52,412 nt of DNA from Acidaminococcus sp. CAG:917 (lineage in GTDB: Bacteria > Bacillota > Clostridia > Christensenellales > CAG-917): positions 205,183-257,594 of the forward strand of contig FR901028.1 of assembly GCA_000437555.1 (NCBI GenBank), given 5' to 3'. Made by a program: the position numbers and the translations under genes. The number at the start of each line of letters is the position of its first letter. The stretch's first letter is position 1. Shown here piece after piece: positions 17,474-25,594 of the stretch. A model generated the notes under the pieces. The model did no database searches and was not told the origin of the DNA. It saw only the letters and a list, made by a program, of their open reading frames with translations.

Positions 17474-17839
17474 ATGCAACAGGTCATTTTTACAACAGAC
17501 GAAAAAATTTTGACTCCGCTTTATACCGCTCTCAGCGACAGGGACGTATGCGGAGCAAATTTCGTTTTGCTTGAAAACGACAAGCCGATAGGCTTTTGCC
17601 GTATGGAAATTTCAAACGTCGTTCTGATTGCCGAGTTTAAGCTTTTGCCCGAATACGACATTGAAGAAAACAAAGACTTCTTTTTCAGAACTCTGCTTTT
17701 CAAGCTGTCGCTCAACGACTATACCGTCGTTATAGAAAAAGAGGACGGCAGGCTGGAAAAATTCGGGTTTAAAAACGTTGGCGGCTTTATGAGCGTATAT
17801 TCAAAAGATATAGTATTTCCGCACGCCTGCGGACATTGA
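17474..17839 (+). CDS. Small protein of unknown function upstream of glnS
   Basis: 121 residues from ATG at 17474 (MQQVIFTTDE). A longer reading from TTG at 17405 is possible but adds 23 residues of unconvincing sequence, and a good promoter lies inside that extension. The order of strands and helices (NFVLLENDKPIGFCRME, then EFKLLPEY, then FFFRTLLFKLS) is reminiscent of a reduced GNAT-like fold, but the acetyl-CoA loop is not evident, so I leave the function open. It ends with a Cys/His pair (HACGH). It is 7 bp upstream of glnS, whose ribosome site overlaps its stop, so they are co-transcribed. Confidence 0.65.
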   Translation: MQQVIFTTDEKILTPLYTALSDRDVCGANFVLLENDKPIGFCRMEISNVVLIAEFKLLPEYDIEENKDFFFRTLLFKLSLNDYTVVIEKEDGRLEKFGFKNVGGFMSVYSKDIVFPHACGH

Positions 17840-17846
17840 GGTTTAT

Positions 17847-19454
17847 ATGGAATCGAGCAATTTTATTGAAGACATCATAGTTCACGATTTAGAAACGGGC
17901 AAGCACGATAAAATCATCACCCGTTTTCCGCCCGAGCCCAACGGCTATCTTCACATAGGACACGCCAAGGCGATAACGATAAATTTCGGAATTGCCGAAA
18001 AATTCGGCGGTGAATGCAATCTGCGTTTCGACGATACCAATCCGTCCAAAGAGGACGTCGAATACGTCGAATCAATAAAAGAGGATATAAAGTGGCTCGG
18101 CTATAAGTGGGACAGAGAGCTTTACGCTTCCGACTACTTTGATAAAATGTATGAAAAAGCCGTGCTTTTAATCAAAAAAGGTTTAGCGTATGTCTGCGAC
18201 CTTTCCGCAGAGGAAATAAGCCGCACGAGGGGCACGCTCACCACGCCCGGTATAGAGTCGCCTTACAGAAACAGAAGCATAGAAGAAAACCTGAAACTCT
18301 TTACGGAAATGAAAGAGGGCAAATATGCCGACGGCGAAAAGGTGCTAAGGGCAAAAATCGATATGGCGTCACCCAACATAAATATGCGTGACCCCGTCAT
18401 ATACAGAGTGCTGCACACCTCGCACCACCGCACCGGCGACAAGTGGTGCATTTATCCCATGTATGACTTTGCTCACCCCTTAGAGGACGCTTTCGAGGGT
18501 ATAACTCACTCGCTCTGTTCTCTCGAGTTTGAAGATCACCGTCCGCTATACGACTGGTTTGTAAACAATTGCGATTTTGAAAAAAAGCCGAGACAGATAG
18601 AGTTTGCAAGGCTCAACATAAACCGCACGGTCATGAGCAAGAGGTATCTCAAAAAACTCGTGGAAGAAAAAGTAGTGGACGGTTGGAACGACCCGAGAAT
18701 GTCCACGCTTTCGGGAATAAGAAGAAGGGGTTATCCGCCTGAAGCAATTAGAGATTTTTGCCAAAGGATAGGCGTGGCTAAATCCAACAGCGAAGTGGAT
18801 ATGGCTATGCTCGAGCATTGCGTCAGGGAAAATCTTAACGCAAACGCAACAAGGGCAATGTGCGTTTTAAATCCTATAAAACTTGTCATAGATAACTATC
18901 CCGACGGGGCGGAAGAGACTGTCGAGATTGAAAACAATCCGCAAAAAGAGGGCGCGGGAGCGCACAAGGCGACTTTTGCCAAAGAACTGTATATCGAAAA
19001 AGAGGACTTTTCGCTAAATCCGCCTTTAAAATATTTCCGTCTTAAACCGGACGGAATGGTTCGTCTTAAGGGCGCGTATATCGTTAAATACAAATCCGTC
19101 GAAAAAGAGGGCGACGAAATTAAGTGCGTGCACGTTGAGATGATAGAGGACAGTAAGCAGGGCGGAGCAAACGCCAACATTAAGGTTAAGGGCACAATTC
19201 ATTGGGTGAACGCTTCAAGAGCAAGCGACGTTACCGTGCATATTTACGACAGCCTTATTCTTGACGGCGAGGGCGATTTCAGCGATAGGTTAAATCCCGA
19301 TTCGCTCAAGACGGTAAACGCCAAAGCGGAGGAGTTTTTGTCCGAGGCGAAAGTCGGCGAAAGATTTCAATTCTTGCGTCAAGGCTATTTTGTCAAGGAA
19401 AGCGAAAACGCCTACGGCTCCATCGTTGCACTCAAAGACAGTTATAAAGGCTAA
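17847..19454 (+). CDS. glnS: Glutaminyl-tRNA synthetase
   Basis: Class I aminoacyl-tRNA synthetase charging tRNA-Gln directly. 535 residues, slightly below the ~555 of E. coli. The HIGH motif lies in PEPNGYLHIGHAKA (about residues 30-43). The ATP/tRNA region has LRFDDTNPSKE. The KMSKS-equivalent is VMSKR near residue 263. The C-terminal beta-barrel anticodon-binding region is present (IHWVNASRASDVTVHIYD). The GlnRS-type sequence (DDTNP, YPMYDFAHP) separates it from GluRS. Many Bacillota lack GlnRS and use the GatCAB amidation route, so its presence is informative about lineage. GAGG precedes ATG. Terminator at 19523. Confidence 0.95.
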   Translation: MESSNFIEDIIVHDLETGKHDKIITRFPPEPNGYLHIGHAKAITINFGIAEKFGGECNLRFDDTNPSKEDVEYVESIKEDIKWLGYKWDRELYASDYFDKMYEKAVLLIKKGLAYVCDLSAEEISRTRGTLTTPGIESPYRNRSIEENLKLFTEMKEGKYADGEKVLRAKIDMASPNINMRDPVIYRVLHTSHHRTGDKWCIYPMYDFAHPLEDAFEGITHSLCSLEFEDHRPLYDWFVNNCDFEKKPRQIEFARLNINRTVMSKRYLKKLVEEKVVDGWNDPRMSTLSGIRRRGYPPEAIRDFCQRIGVAKSNSEVDMAMLEHCVRENLNANATRAMCVLNPIKLVIDNYPDGAEETVEIENNPQKEGAGAHKATFAKELYIEKEDFSLNPPLKYFRLKPDGMVRLKGAYIVKYKSVEKEGDEIKCVHVEMIEDSKQGGANANIKVKGTIHWVNASRASDVTVHIYDSLILDGEGDFSDRLNPDSLKTVNAKAEEFLSEAKVGERFQFLRQGYFVKESENAYGSIVALKDSYKG

Positions 19455-19759
19455 AGTTTATAGGGCGATAAGTTTATAAAAGCAAAATCGCAAAATTTAA
19501 ACTTACATTTAAATCAAACAGCAAAACCGCCTCGGGGCGGTTTTTAATTTAAAATACATAGTTTAAATGTAATTCTATTTAAAATATCGCTTAATGGCAA
19601 GAGCATAAAAGCAATTCAATTTAAAACAATGTTTAAACTTTTTAATTTGATAAAAGGTTCAAATATAATTAAGTTTTAAGCAAAGTTTAAATATTATTAG
19701 TATAAAATCAGAATTTAAAACAATTTACACGCACAAGGCAAGTTTTATATTAAAGCAAA
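19455..19759. other. Convergent intergenic region glnS/rlmH with terminator
   Basis: A 305-bp AT-rich gap between genes that converge. A terminator at 19523-19545 (AAAACCGCC/GGGCGGTTTTT, 3-nt loop) ends glnS. The remainder is rich in TTTAAA-like words and holds no gene or obvious structured element. Confidence 0.7.
19523..19545 (+). terminator. Terminator after glnS
   Basis: ACCGCC/GGGCGGT stem flanked by A4 and T5. Confidence 0.85.
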
Positions 19760-20215
19760 TCATTTATGATAGGGCATATTGTTTAAAATGGTCATTGCTC
19801 TGTAAACCTGTTCGGAAAGCATAACCCTGAACAGCTGATGAGGGAAAGTCATTTTTGAAAAGGAGAGCAAAAAATCCGCCTTTTCTTTTACCGCCTTCGA
19901 TATTCCGTAAGAGCCGCCGACGACAAAGGTAAATTCGCTTTCGCCGCCGTTCGACTTTTCCTTGATGAGCGAGGCGAGGGCGGCAGAGTCAATCTGTTTT
20001 CCCGCCACGTCGCAGACGACGGTATAGCCTTTCATTTTAGGAAGAATTTCTTCTCCTTCAAAGGCAATCTGTTCCGCTTCCGATTTCGACGGGCTTGCCT
20101 CGGCAAGCTCCGTTACCGAAACGGAGGCAAAACGTGCGAGGCGTTTGACGTATTCGTCCACGCCCTCTTTAAACGGGCTTTTGATTTTTCCTACCGTGAC
20201 AAAGTTTATTTTCAT
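19760..20215 (-). CDS. rlmH: 23S rRNA (pseudouridine1915-N3)-methyltransferase RlmH
   Basis: SPOUT-fold methyltransferase that modifies position 1915 in helix 69 of 23S rRNA after 70S assembly, cytosolic. 151 residues against the usual ~155-160. It begins MKINFVTVGKIKSPF. The knotted SAM-binding region reads FVVGGSYGIS, with Tyr where most family members have Leu. The C-terminus has the family pattern PHQLFRVMLSEQVYRA and ends PYHK. TATAAT on the minus strand at 20260-20255 is a plausible -10. Although the MBL-fold gene often sits next to rlmH in Bacillota, here two CPBP genes intervene. Confidence 0.95.
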   Translation of the reverse strand: MKINFVTVGKIKSPFKEGVDEYVKRLARFASVSVTELAEASPSKSEAEQIAFEGEEILPKMKGYTVVCDVAGKQIDSAALASLIKEKSNGGESEFTFVVGGSYGISKAVKEKADFLLSFSKMTFPHQLFRVMLSEQVYRAMTILNNMPYHK

Positions 20216-20390
20216 AATGACCTGCCATAAAACGAATATCCGACTTTATTAAACATTATATGCCTGTCTTTTAAATGCAATAAATTCTTATTGAGTATAA
20301 TTTCTATCTGATATGCGTTGTTTATCTAAGATTTACGCTTTTTGATTTAAAAAAGCTTGATTGAATTACGTTTATTTAAAATAAAATTTT

Positions 20391-21398
20391 TTATCTTATT
20401 AATCCCCATATCAAAGTGAAAAGCGTGGCGAATGCGCCGAGCAAAGTTACTATGACAAGATATACGTCCGTCTTTTTGTCAAACCCTTTTTTGAGAGCGG
20501 GCACGGCGACGAAGTTGTCGCTGTAAATATCGTCACTCGTGATTTGCATTTCCGATTTTTCTCTTTCATCCGCCGTCAGTTTTTTCATCAGTTTTAAAAG
20601 GAAGTAAATGCCGATTGCCGCCGCTATCACGAGCACGACAAAAACGACAAGTCCGATGACGCTCGACAGCAAAAAGTCATAGGCACGGTTGACGAAAGCG
20701 AAAATATATCCGCCGTTGTCGGCGGCATAGCCCTCCATGACGGAAAAGAAATTGTTTAAAAAGTGCATAACGATTGTGGGATAAATACTTCCCGTATAAT
20801 AGCAAACAAGCCCCATTATGACGCCGTCGAAAAACGTGTATCCCGTCTGACGGATATTTTGGTGCATCAAGGCAAACAGCAGGGCGGTTATTATGACGAT
20901 AAAGACGCCGTTGTTTTTCCTGTTGCCTTTAAACGCCGCAAAAAGCAGACCTCTGTGCGTCGTTTCTTCAAATACGGCAGGGAGTATCGCCACTGTTAAA
21001 ATTTGCAAAAACAGAACGCCCACGCTCGAATAATCGGTATCCGACGAGGAATAGTTAAAGCCGATGAGATTTAAAACGGTATGCCAGAATACCGAAACGA
21101 AGGTGGCTACAAAAGTCGTCAATAGGGCGAGCGCAAGAGTTATCAGCCAATTTTTCCAGCTCACTTTTTTGACGAAGCCAAAGTCTTTAAAGGTGCCTAA
21201 TGCGCTCTTTGAAACCATAAGCGAATAAAGGGTAAAGGGGATAATTCCGAAAGTTACTATCTGCACGCATACGGTAAACACGACGTCCGCTTCCGTTTCT
21301 CCGAGAGCGGTATTGAAAGCAAATCCCACTCTTATAAAGAGCGTGATAAAAATCACTATGAGATATATAAGAAAGACTTTGCTTCTTGAAGTGCTCAC
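20391..21398 (-). CDS. CPBP-family intramembrane metalloprotease (second copy)
   Basis: 335-residue membrane protein of the CPBP/Abi family (Rce1-like). About eight membrane segments. The motifs are in order: FEETTHRGLLF (EExxxR) about residue 144, FALMHQN about residue 176, and HFLNNF. The start is GTG at 21398, preceded by GAGAGG. It is third in a minus-strand operon after a WalJ-like hydrolase and a paralogous CPBP gene 12 nt upstream. The C-terminal tail contains a cytoplasmic stretch followed by one more helix. Bacterial CPBP proteins are linked to bacteriocin self-immunity or membrane-protein processing; no bacteriocin gene is seen in the window. Confidence 0.9.
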   Translation of the reverse strand: MSTSRSKVFLIYLIVIFITLFIRVGFAFNTALGETEADVVFTVCVQIVTFGIIPFTLYSLMVSKSALGTFKDFGFVKKVSWKNWLITLALALLTTFVATFVSVFWHTVLNLIGFNYSSSDTDYSSVGVLFLQILTVAILPAVFEETTHRGLLFAAFKGNRKNNGVFIVIITALLFALMHQNIRQTGYTFFDGVIMGLVCYYTGSIYPTIVMHFLNNFFSVMEGYAADNGGYIFAFVNRAYDFLLSSVIGLVVFVVLVIAAAIGIYFLLKLMKKLTADEREKSEMQITSDDIYSDNFVAVPALKKGFDKKTDVYLVIVTLLGAFATLFTLIWGLIR

Positions 21399-21410
21399 TT
21401 TGACCTCTCG

Positions 21411-22460
21411 TTAAATAAAGCCGTATATCAGTGCGACTACCCACCACAGAGTGACGAATCCGATTGCTATATATACGGAAACGACCGCGCCTTTGGGCAG
21501 AGCCGTGGGCGTGTAGCCTATAGAGTTTTCAAGCGAAGTTTGGTATCTTTTCCAACCCGATTTTGTGAATATACCGCCGAGGGCGAGGAAGTATTCTTTG
21601 ATAAAACTTGTCTTTTCGACGGGCACGAAAAAGGTGATGTCCTCATAGACGACGGTGTCCGTCGTCGCCTTATGCTTTGCCTTATAAAACAGTAAAAGCA
21701 ACAGAACCAAAACAATCATACCGCCTATGAACATTGCAAAGTAGATGAGGTAATTATAGTTTCCGTAGCCGAACGACAAAAACGTAGGAGCGAAAGTGCT
21801 TATCGTCAACGATATGAAATTGTTGAAAAAGTGAGTGAGTATAGTCGGTGCCGTGGAATTCGAGTGCATAGCCATTGTGGCGAGGACGGCTCCGAAACAG
21901 AATTGATATACCGTTTGCAAAGGATTTTGGTGCATAAACGAAAACAAAAACGCCGAGATAAACACTCCGAAAAACACGCCTTTGTCATTAAGTCCTTTGA
22001 GCACTGCACCTCTCATCAAAAGCTCCTCGGCTATGGCAGGCATGGCGGCTATGACGAATATGCTCAAAAAATAAGGTCCGAGCTCTGCGGAAGTGGGCAC
22101 GGCAACGCCGCCGCTGTATCCCGCTAAAAACAGGAGGTCGGCAAACATAGTGGCAAGCGGCAGAAAAGCGACAAGGCACGTCACGGTGATAAACGGCGTT
22201 AACAGCATTTGTTTATAATTTACTTTGGACCTAAGTCCCGTAGCCGTCAAAAAATTGGTGCGTCTTGTTTTGGCAAAAATTACCAAGGTGACGATTATGG
22301 CAAGCGGATTTAATGCATACGAAAGCCAATTTAAAAGGCTAAGCCCTCCCCAATAAATGCTTGTGGAAAAAAAACCGAGCAAAACGGATACTAAGCTCAT
22401 GGCAAAAAGGGCGAAAATAAAAAGCGTTCCGCTTTCGGCTATATTGAATTTTTCTTTCAT
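21411..22460 (-). CDS. CPBP-family intramembrane metalloprotease (first copy)
   Basis: 349-residue paralogue of the next gene. Motifs: AEELLMRGAVL (EExxxR), FSFMHQN and HFFNNF, all in the same order and spacing. About eight membrane segments, followed by a cytoplasmic stretch and a final helix (about residues 325-349). Its ATG directly follows the TAA of the MBL-fold gene (stop 22461-22463, start 22458-22460), with GAGG inside the upstream coding end, so the two are translationally linked. The two CPBP proteins share the same architecture, consistent with tandem duplication, though clearly diverged. Confidence 0.9.
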   Translation of the reverse strand: MKEKFNIAESGTLFIFALFAMSLVSVLLGFFSTSIYWGGLSLLNWLSYALNPLAIIVTLVIFAKTRRTNFLTATGLRSKVNYKQMLLTPFITVTCLVAFLPLATMFADLLFLAGYSGGVAVPTSAELGPYFLSIFVIAAMPAIAEELLMRGAVLKGLNDKGVFFGVFISAFLFSFMHQNPLQTVYQFCFGAVLATMAMHSNSTAPTILTHFFNNFISLTISTFAPTFLSFGYGNYNYLIYFAMFIGGMIVLVLLLLLFYKAKHKATTDTVVYEDITFFVPVEKTSFIKEYFLALGGIFTKSGWKRYQTSLENSIGYTPTALPKGAVVSVYIAIGFVTLWWVVALIYGFI

Positions 22461-23219
22461 TTAAACCTCAACCGTTTTAGTTTTTGCTGTCTGAAAGCAA
22501 TCTAAAAGTGTGACGCTTGTATCGAAAAGCGCTTTTTTTGCGCAATCAATAGCTAAAGCGTGTCTGTTGTTCTCTTCGCTTATATGACCTATCATCACGC
22601 ATTTAAGGGCGGGCGATATCACCTTTTCCAAAAGATTTTTACATTCGGCGTTAGACAGATGTCCGTTGGGTGCGGCTATCCGCTCTTTCAAAAATTGCGG
22701 ATACCTTCCGTTTATTAGCATATCCTTGTCATAATTCGATTCTAAAAGCAAAAAAGACGAACCTTTTAAATTATTGACAATTCCTTGAGTTATATGCCCT
22801 ATATCCGTGGCAAAACCCGCTCTTGTTCCGTCTTTGAATATCGAATATCCCACGGGGTAGGCGGCGTCGTGCGGAATACGGAAAGGTTGAACGGTAAGGT
22901 CGCCCACTTCAAACCCGAGGTCAAAATTTTCGGTATCGACAAATCTTAAACCGTCAAAACGTCTGGCTATCTGAGTTAAAGTTTTATGAGCCGATATGAC
23001 CGGCACGGAAATTTTGCCCAGCCCCGATATGTGGTCCGAGTGTTCGTGCGTTATGAGCACGCAGTTTAAATCGCCCACGGAAAGATTGAAATCGGCAAGC
23101 TCCTTTTTCAGTTTGGTCGGCGAAATGCCGCAGTCTATCAATACCGCGGTTTTTTCCGACATAACAAGCGTCGCGTTTCCCTTGCTTCCGCTGCACAGCG
23201 AACAAATTTTCAGTGCCAT
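22461..23219 (-). CDS. MBL-fold metallohydrolase, WalJ/YycJ-like
   Basis: 252-residue metallo-beta-lactamase-fold hydrolase. The zinc motif HEHSDH is at residues 58-63, an early Asp29 lies in VLIDCG, and later ligands are in AGFATDIGH and MIGHISEEN. The sequence fits the YycJ/WalJ group, probably a nuclease or phosphodiesterase linked in Bacillota to the WalRK cell-wall/division regulon. No WalRK genes are visible here. It leads a three-gene operon with two CPBP proteases. The promoter (TTGCCA, 17 bp, TATAAT) ends only 6 nt before ATG and there is no Shine-Dalgarno, so its mRNA may be leaderless. Confidence 0.9.
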   Translation of the reverse strand: MALKICSLCSGSKGNATLVMSEKTAVLIDCGISPTKLKKELADFNLSVGDLNCVLITHEHSDHISGLGKISVPVISAHKTLTQIARRFDGLRFVDTENFDLGFEVGDLTVQPFRIPHDAAYPVGYSIFKDGTRAGFATDIGHITQGIVNNLKGSSFLLLESNYDKDMLINGRYPQFLKERIAAPNGHLSNAECKNLLEKVISPALKCVMIGHISEENNRHALAIDCAKKALFDTSVTLLDCFQTAKTKTVEV

Positions 23220-23225
23220 AAGCCG

Positions 23226-23254
23226 ATTATACTCTATCCGTCCTCAAATGGCAA
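23226..23254 (-). promoter_or_regulatory. Promoter of the WalJ-like operon (leaderless layout)
   Basis: Minus strand TTGCCA (23254-23249), 17-bp spacer, TATAAT (23231-23226), then 6 nt to ATG. Confidence 0.85.
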
Positions 23255-23612
23255 TTATTCCGAAAGGCAAATAGAGCCAATCGTGTTTCTTTGTTAATTT
23301 TATTTTTAAAACTTAAAATTTTCATTAAATCAATTTAGTTTATAACGCAATCGGCATTTAAATCATATTCGGCTTTATAAACCGCAATAGACGATTTTTA
23401 AAAGCGGACGGTTTTATAAAAAATAAAACCGTAAATGCAAGATTTTAAATAAAAGATTTGCAAATTGAAATCGGATTTGTATAGAAGTTTTAAAAGGCAA
23501 CAGGATAAAAAGATAATAAACCGTTATCGGGGATATAGGCTTTATATTTTCAAATAGATATTTTTCGTCTTAGTCGGAAAAAAGATATCAAACCCTATGG
23601 CGGCGGTTTTGC
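23255..23612. other. Divergent intergenic region, nothing identified
   Basis: About 360 bp of AT-rich sequence between the WalJ-like operon and the M14 peptidase gene, apart from the two promoters at its ends. Stretches such as TTTAAA and AAAACCG/CGGTTTT repeat, but I see no gene or RNA family. Confidence 0.6.
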
Positions 23613-23618
23613 TATAAT
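23613..23618 (+). promoter_or_regulatory. Extended -10 promoter before the M14 peptidase (leaderless layout)
   Basis: TATAAT preceded by TGC, followed by six T and then ATG at 23625. There is no convincing -35 and no Shine-Dalgarno. Confidence 0.75.
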
Positions 23619-23624
23619 TTTTTT

Positions 23625-24407
23625 ATGACGATATATGAAACCTATTTAACCGAACTTCAAAAACATAAAAAAGCCCGACTCAAAAGCGTCGGACTCAGTG
23701 CGGCGGGGCAGAACGTTTATTCGCTCGTCTACGGCAAGTCCCCGAAAATTTTGGTAGTCGGGGGAGTGCACGCGAGGGAATATATCTCGACTTTTGTCTG
23801 CCTTGACCTTTTTTTCGACTGCGACGGCGTGGAAATTCTGCCTATGGCAAACCCGGACGGAGTCAGAATATCGGACGAGGGATTTTCCTTTATCGATACG
23901 GTAAGGGATAAAATATCGGACGACGTTTATTCGCTTATGAAAAGAAGCGATTTAAAAATGTGGAAGGCAAACCTCAACGCCGTGGATATAAACGTAAATT
24001 TTGACGCCCGCTGGGGAGAGGGCTCTCAAAACAAAAGATATATATCACCGTCCGACTATATAGGCAAAATGCCTTTCAGTGAACCCGAAACGAGGATAAT
24101 ACGCTCTCTGTTGCTTGATAAAAAAACCGTGATATGCTATCATTCAAAAGGCGAGGAAATTTACTACGGATTTCATAACGATGTGGGAAAAGAACTTGCG
24201 CTATCGCTTGCAAAGGTGACGGGATATGAGGCAAAGAGAGCGGACGACAGTGCGGGCGGAGTGAAAGACTATTTCATTTATAAAGGTATGGGCGTCGGCA
24301 TCACGGTGGAGCTGGGCAGCGACGGCCTCTCTCACCCGATAGGGCTTGAACATAAAGATAATATAGTCAAAAAAAACATAGGAATAAGGCAAATACTCAA
24401 TGTATGA
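23625..24407 (+). CDS. M14-family zinc carboxypeptidase
   Basis: 260-residue metallopeptidase. Zinc ligands are His49 and Glu52 in GGVHAREYIS and His173 in CYHSKGEEIYY. The catalytic base is Glu229 in GITVELGSD. An NPDG motif (PMANPDGVRIS) is also typical. The family includes carboxypeptidase A and bacterial gamma-D-glutamyl-diaminopimelate peptidases (MpaA/ENP1-like). The short single-domain form and the absence of a signal peptide favour an intracellular murein-peptide recycling role, which is inference. It overlaps tadA by 8 bp. The start lacks a ribosome site, and TATAAT lies 6 nt upstream. Confidence 0.9.
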   Translation: MTIYETYLTELQKHKKARLKSVGLSAAGQNVYSLVYGKSPKILVVGGVHAREYISTFVCLDLFFDCDGVEILPMANPDGVRISDEGFSFIDTVRDKISDDVYSLMKRSDLKMWKANLNAVDINVNFDARWGEGSQNKRYISPSDYIGKMPFSEPETRIIRSLLLDKKTVICYHSKGEEIYYGFHNDVGKELALSLAKVTGYEAKRADDSAGGVKDYFIYKGMGVGITVELGSDGLSHPIGLEHKDNIVKKNIGIRQILNV

Positions 24408-24873
24408 CGAAAAGTTTATGAAAAGGGCGATACAGCTTGCCGCCGATGCGGCGTCATGTGACGAAGTGCCCGTCGGGGCGGTAATCGTCTTAAACGGCGA
24501 GATAATCGGCGAGTCGGGAAACCGCAAAGAGAGGGATATGTCCGCCACAAGGCACGCCGAAATGGTTGCATTGGAAATTGCCGCCAAAAAGACGGGCAAT
24601 TGGTGGCTTGAGGGAGCGGAAGCCTACGTCACGCTTGAGCCGTGCCCTATGTGCGCCTATGCCTTTTTGCTGTCGAGAGTAAAGGCGGTATACTACGGGG
24701 CATACGACGCTAAGGCAGGCGGGTGCGGCTCAAAGATAAACATTTTCGAAAAGGGCAAATTTAATCACGACGTCGAATATCAGGGCGGATATATGCAAGA
24801 AGAATGCGCGCGTTTGCTAAGTGAGTTTTTCGCCGAAAAGAGGGCGGGAAAAAGCAGATTAAAACAATCTTGA
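24400..24873 (+). CDS. tadA: tRNA-specific adenosine deaminase
   Basis: Zinc deaminase converting A34 to inosine in the anticodon of tRNA-Arg(ACG). 157 residues, normal length. Zinc ligand His52 and proton shuttle Glu54 lie in RHAEMVALE. Cys82 and Cys85 lie in PCPMCAYA. The N-terminus (MKRAIQLAADA) and the substrate-loop region are typical. It starts inside the last codons of the M14 gene, so the two are translationally coupled. The sequence GNRKERDMSATRHAE supports TadA over a cytidine or guanine deaminase. Confidence 0.94.
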   Translation: MYDEKFMKRAIQLAADAASCDEVPVGAVIVLNGEIIGESGNRKERDMSATRHAEMVALEIAAKKTGNWWLEGAEAYVTLEPCPMCAYAFLLSRVKAVYYGAYDAKAGGCGSKINIFEKGKFNHDVEYQGGYMQEECARLLSEFFAEKRAGKSRLKQS

Positions 24874-25015
24874 GCAAAACGCCGATAAATTTAAAATTAA
24901 CTCTATTTGTCGGAATTTAAAAAAATTTAAATGCCCTAATTTTAAAACAGGCAAAACATATATTCAAATCAAACTCGGGAAAATCAAAACGCTAAGCGTT
25001 TGAAAGAGGATAAAA

Positions 25016-25594
25016 ATGAAAATTATCGTGGGACTCGGCAATCCGACGCCAAAATACCGCAACAACTATCACAATCTGGGATTTATGACGGTGGACGCGC
25101 TTGCCGAAAAACTCAAAATGAAAATAAAGACAAGCGAGTGCAAATCGCTAACCGCCGTAAAGACAATAGACGGCGGCGACGTGGTGATTGCCAAGCCGCA
25201 GACTTTTATGAATCTGTCGGGCGAGGCGGTAAAGGAGCTTTTAAGAAAATACGGCGCTTATAGTGAGGATTTAATTGTCATTTACGACGACGCCGACATT
25301 CCCGTCGGGAAACTGAGATTGAGAAAAGAAGGCTCTGCCGGCACCCATAACGGAATGAGAAGCATTATAAAAGAAATAAACACCGAAAAGTTCGGCAGGC
25401 TCAGGATAGGTTTCGGCTGCGCCGAGCTTAAAGACAAGAGCGTGCCTATAATCGAAAAGGTGCTGTCCGACATATCCTATGCAGACAGAGAGAAGATAAA
25501 CGAGGCAATACAAAAGGCGGCGGATAAACTTTGCGATTATATTGTCGGCAAACTTACTTTTGACGCTTTAATGCAGGAGATAAACAAAGGATGA
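25016..25594 (+). CDS. pth: Peptidyl-tRNA hydrolase
   Basis: Releases tRNA from peptidyl-tRNA that drops off ribosomes; cytosolic, monomeric. 192 residues, usual length. Asn9 lies in VGLGNP and catalytic His19 in NNYHNLGF. The FMNLSG motif and the IYDDADIPVGKLR segment (catalytic Asp) are present, with SAGTHNGMRSI following. AGAGG precedes ATG. It overlaps mfd by 4 bp (ATGA), the common pth-mfd pairing in Bacillota. Confidence 0.96.
   Translation: MKIIVGLGNPTPKYRNNYHNLGFMTVDALAEKLKMKIKTSECKSLTAVKTIDGGDVVIAKPQTFMNLSGEAVKELLRKYGAYSEDLIVIYDDADIPVGKLRLRKEGSAGTHNGMRSIIKEINTEKFGRLRIGFGCAELKDKSVPIIEKVLSDISYADREKINEAIQKAADKLCDYIVGKLTFDALMQEINKG

Noticed and set aside
23255..23612. Small RNA gene in the divergent WalJ/M14 gap
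   Set aside because: AT-rich with no promoter-terminator pair inside; nothing supports a transcript.
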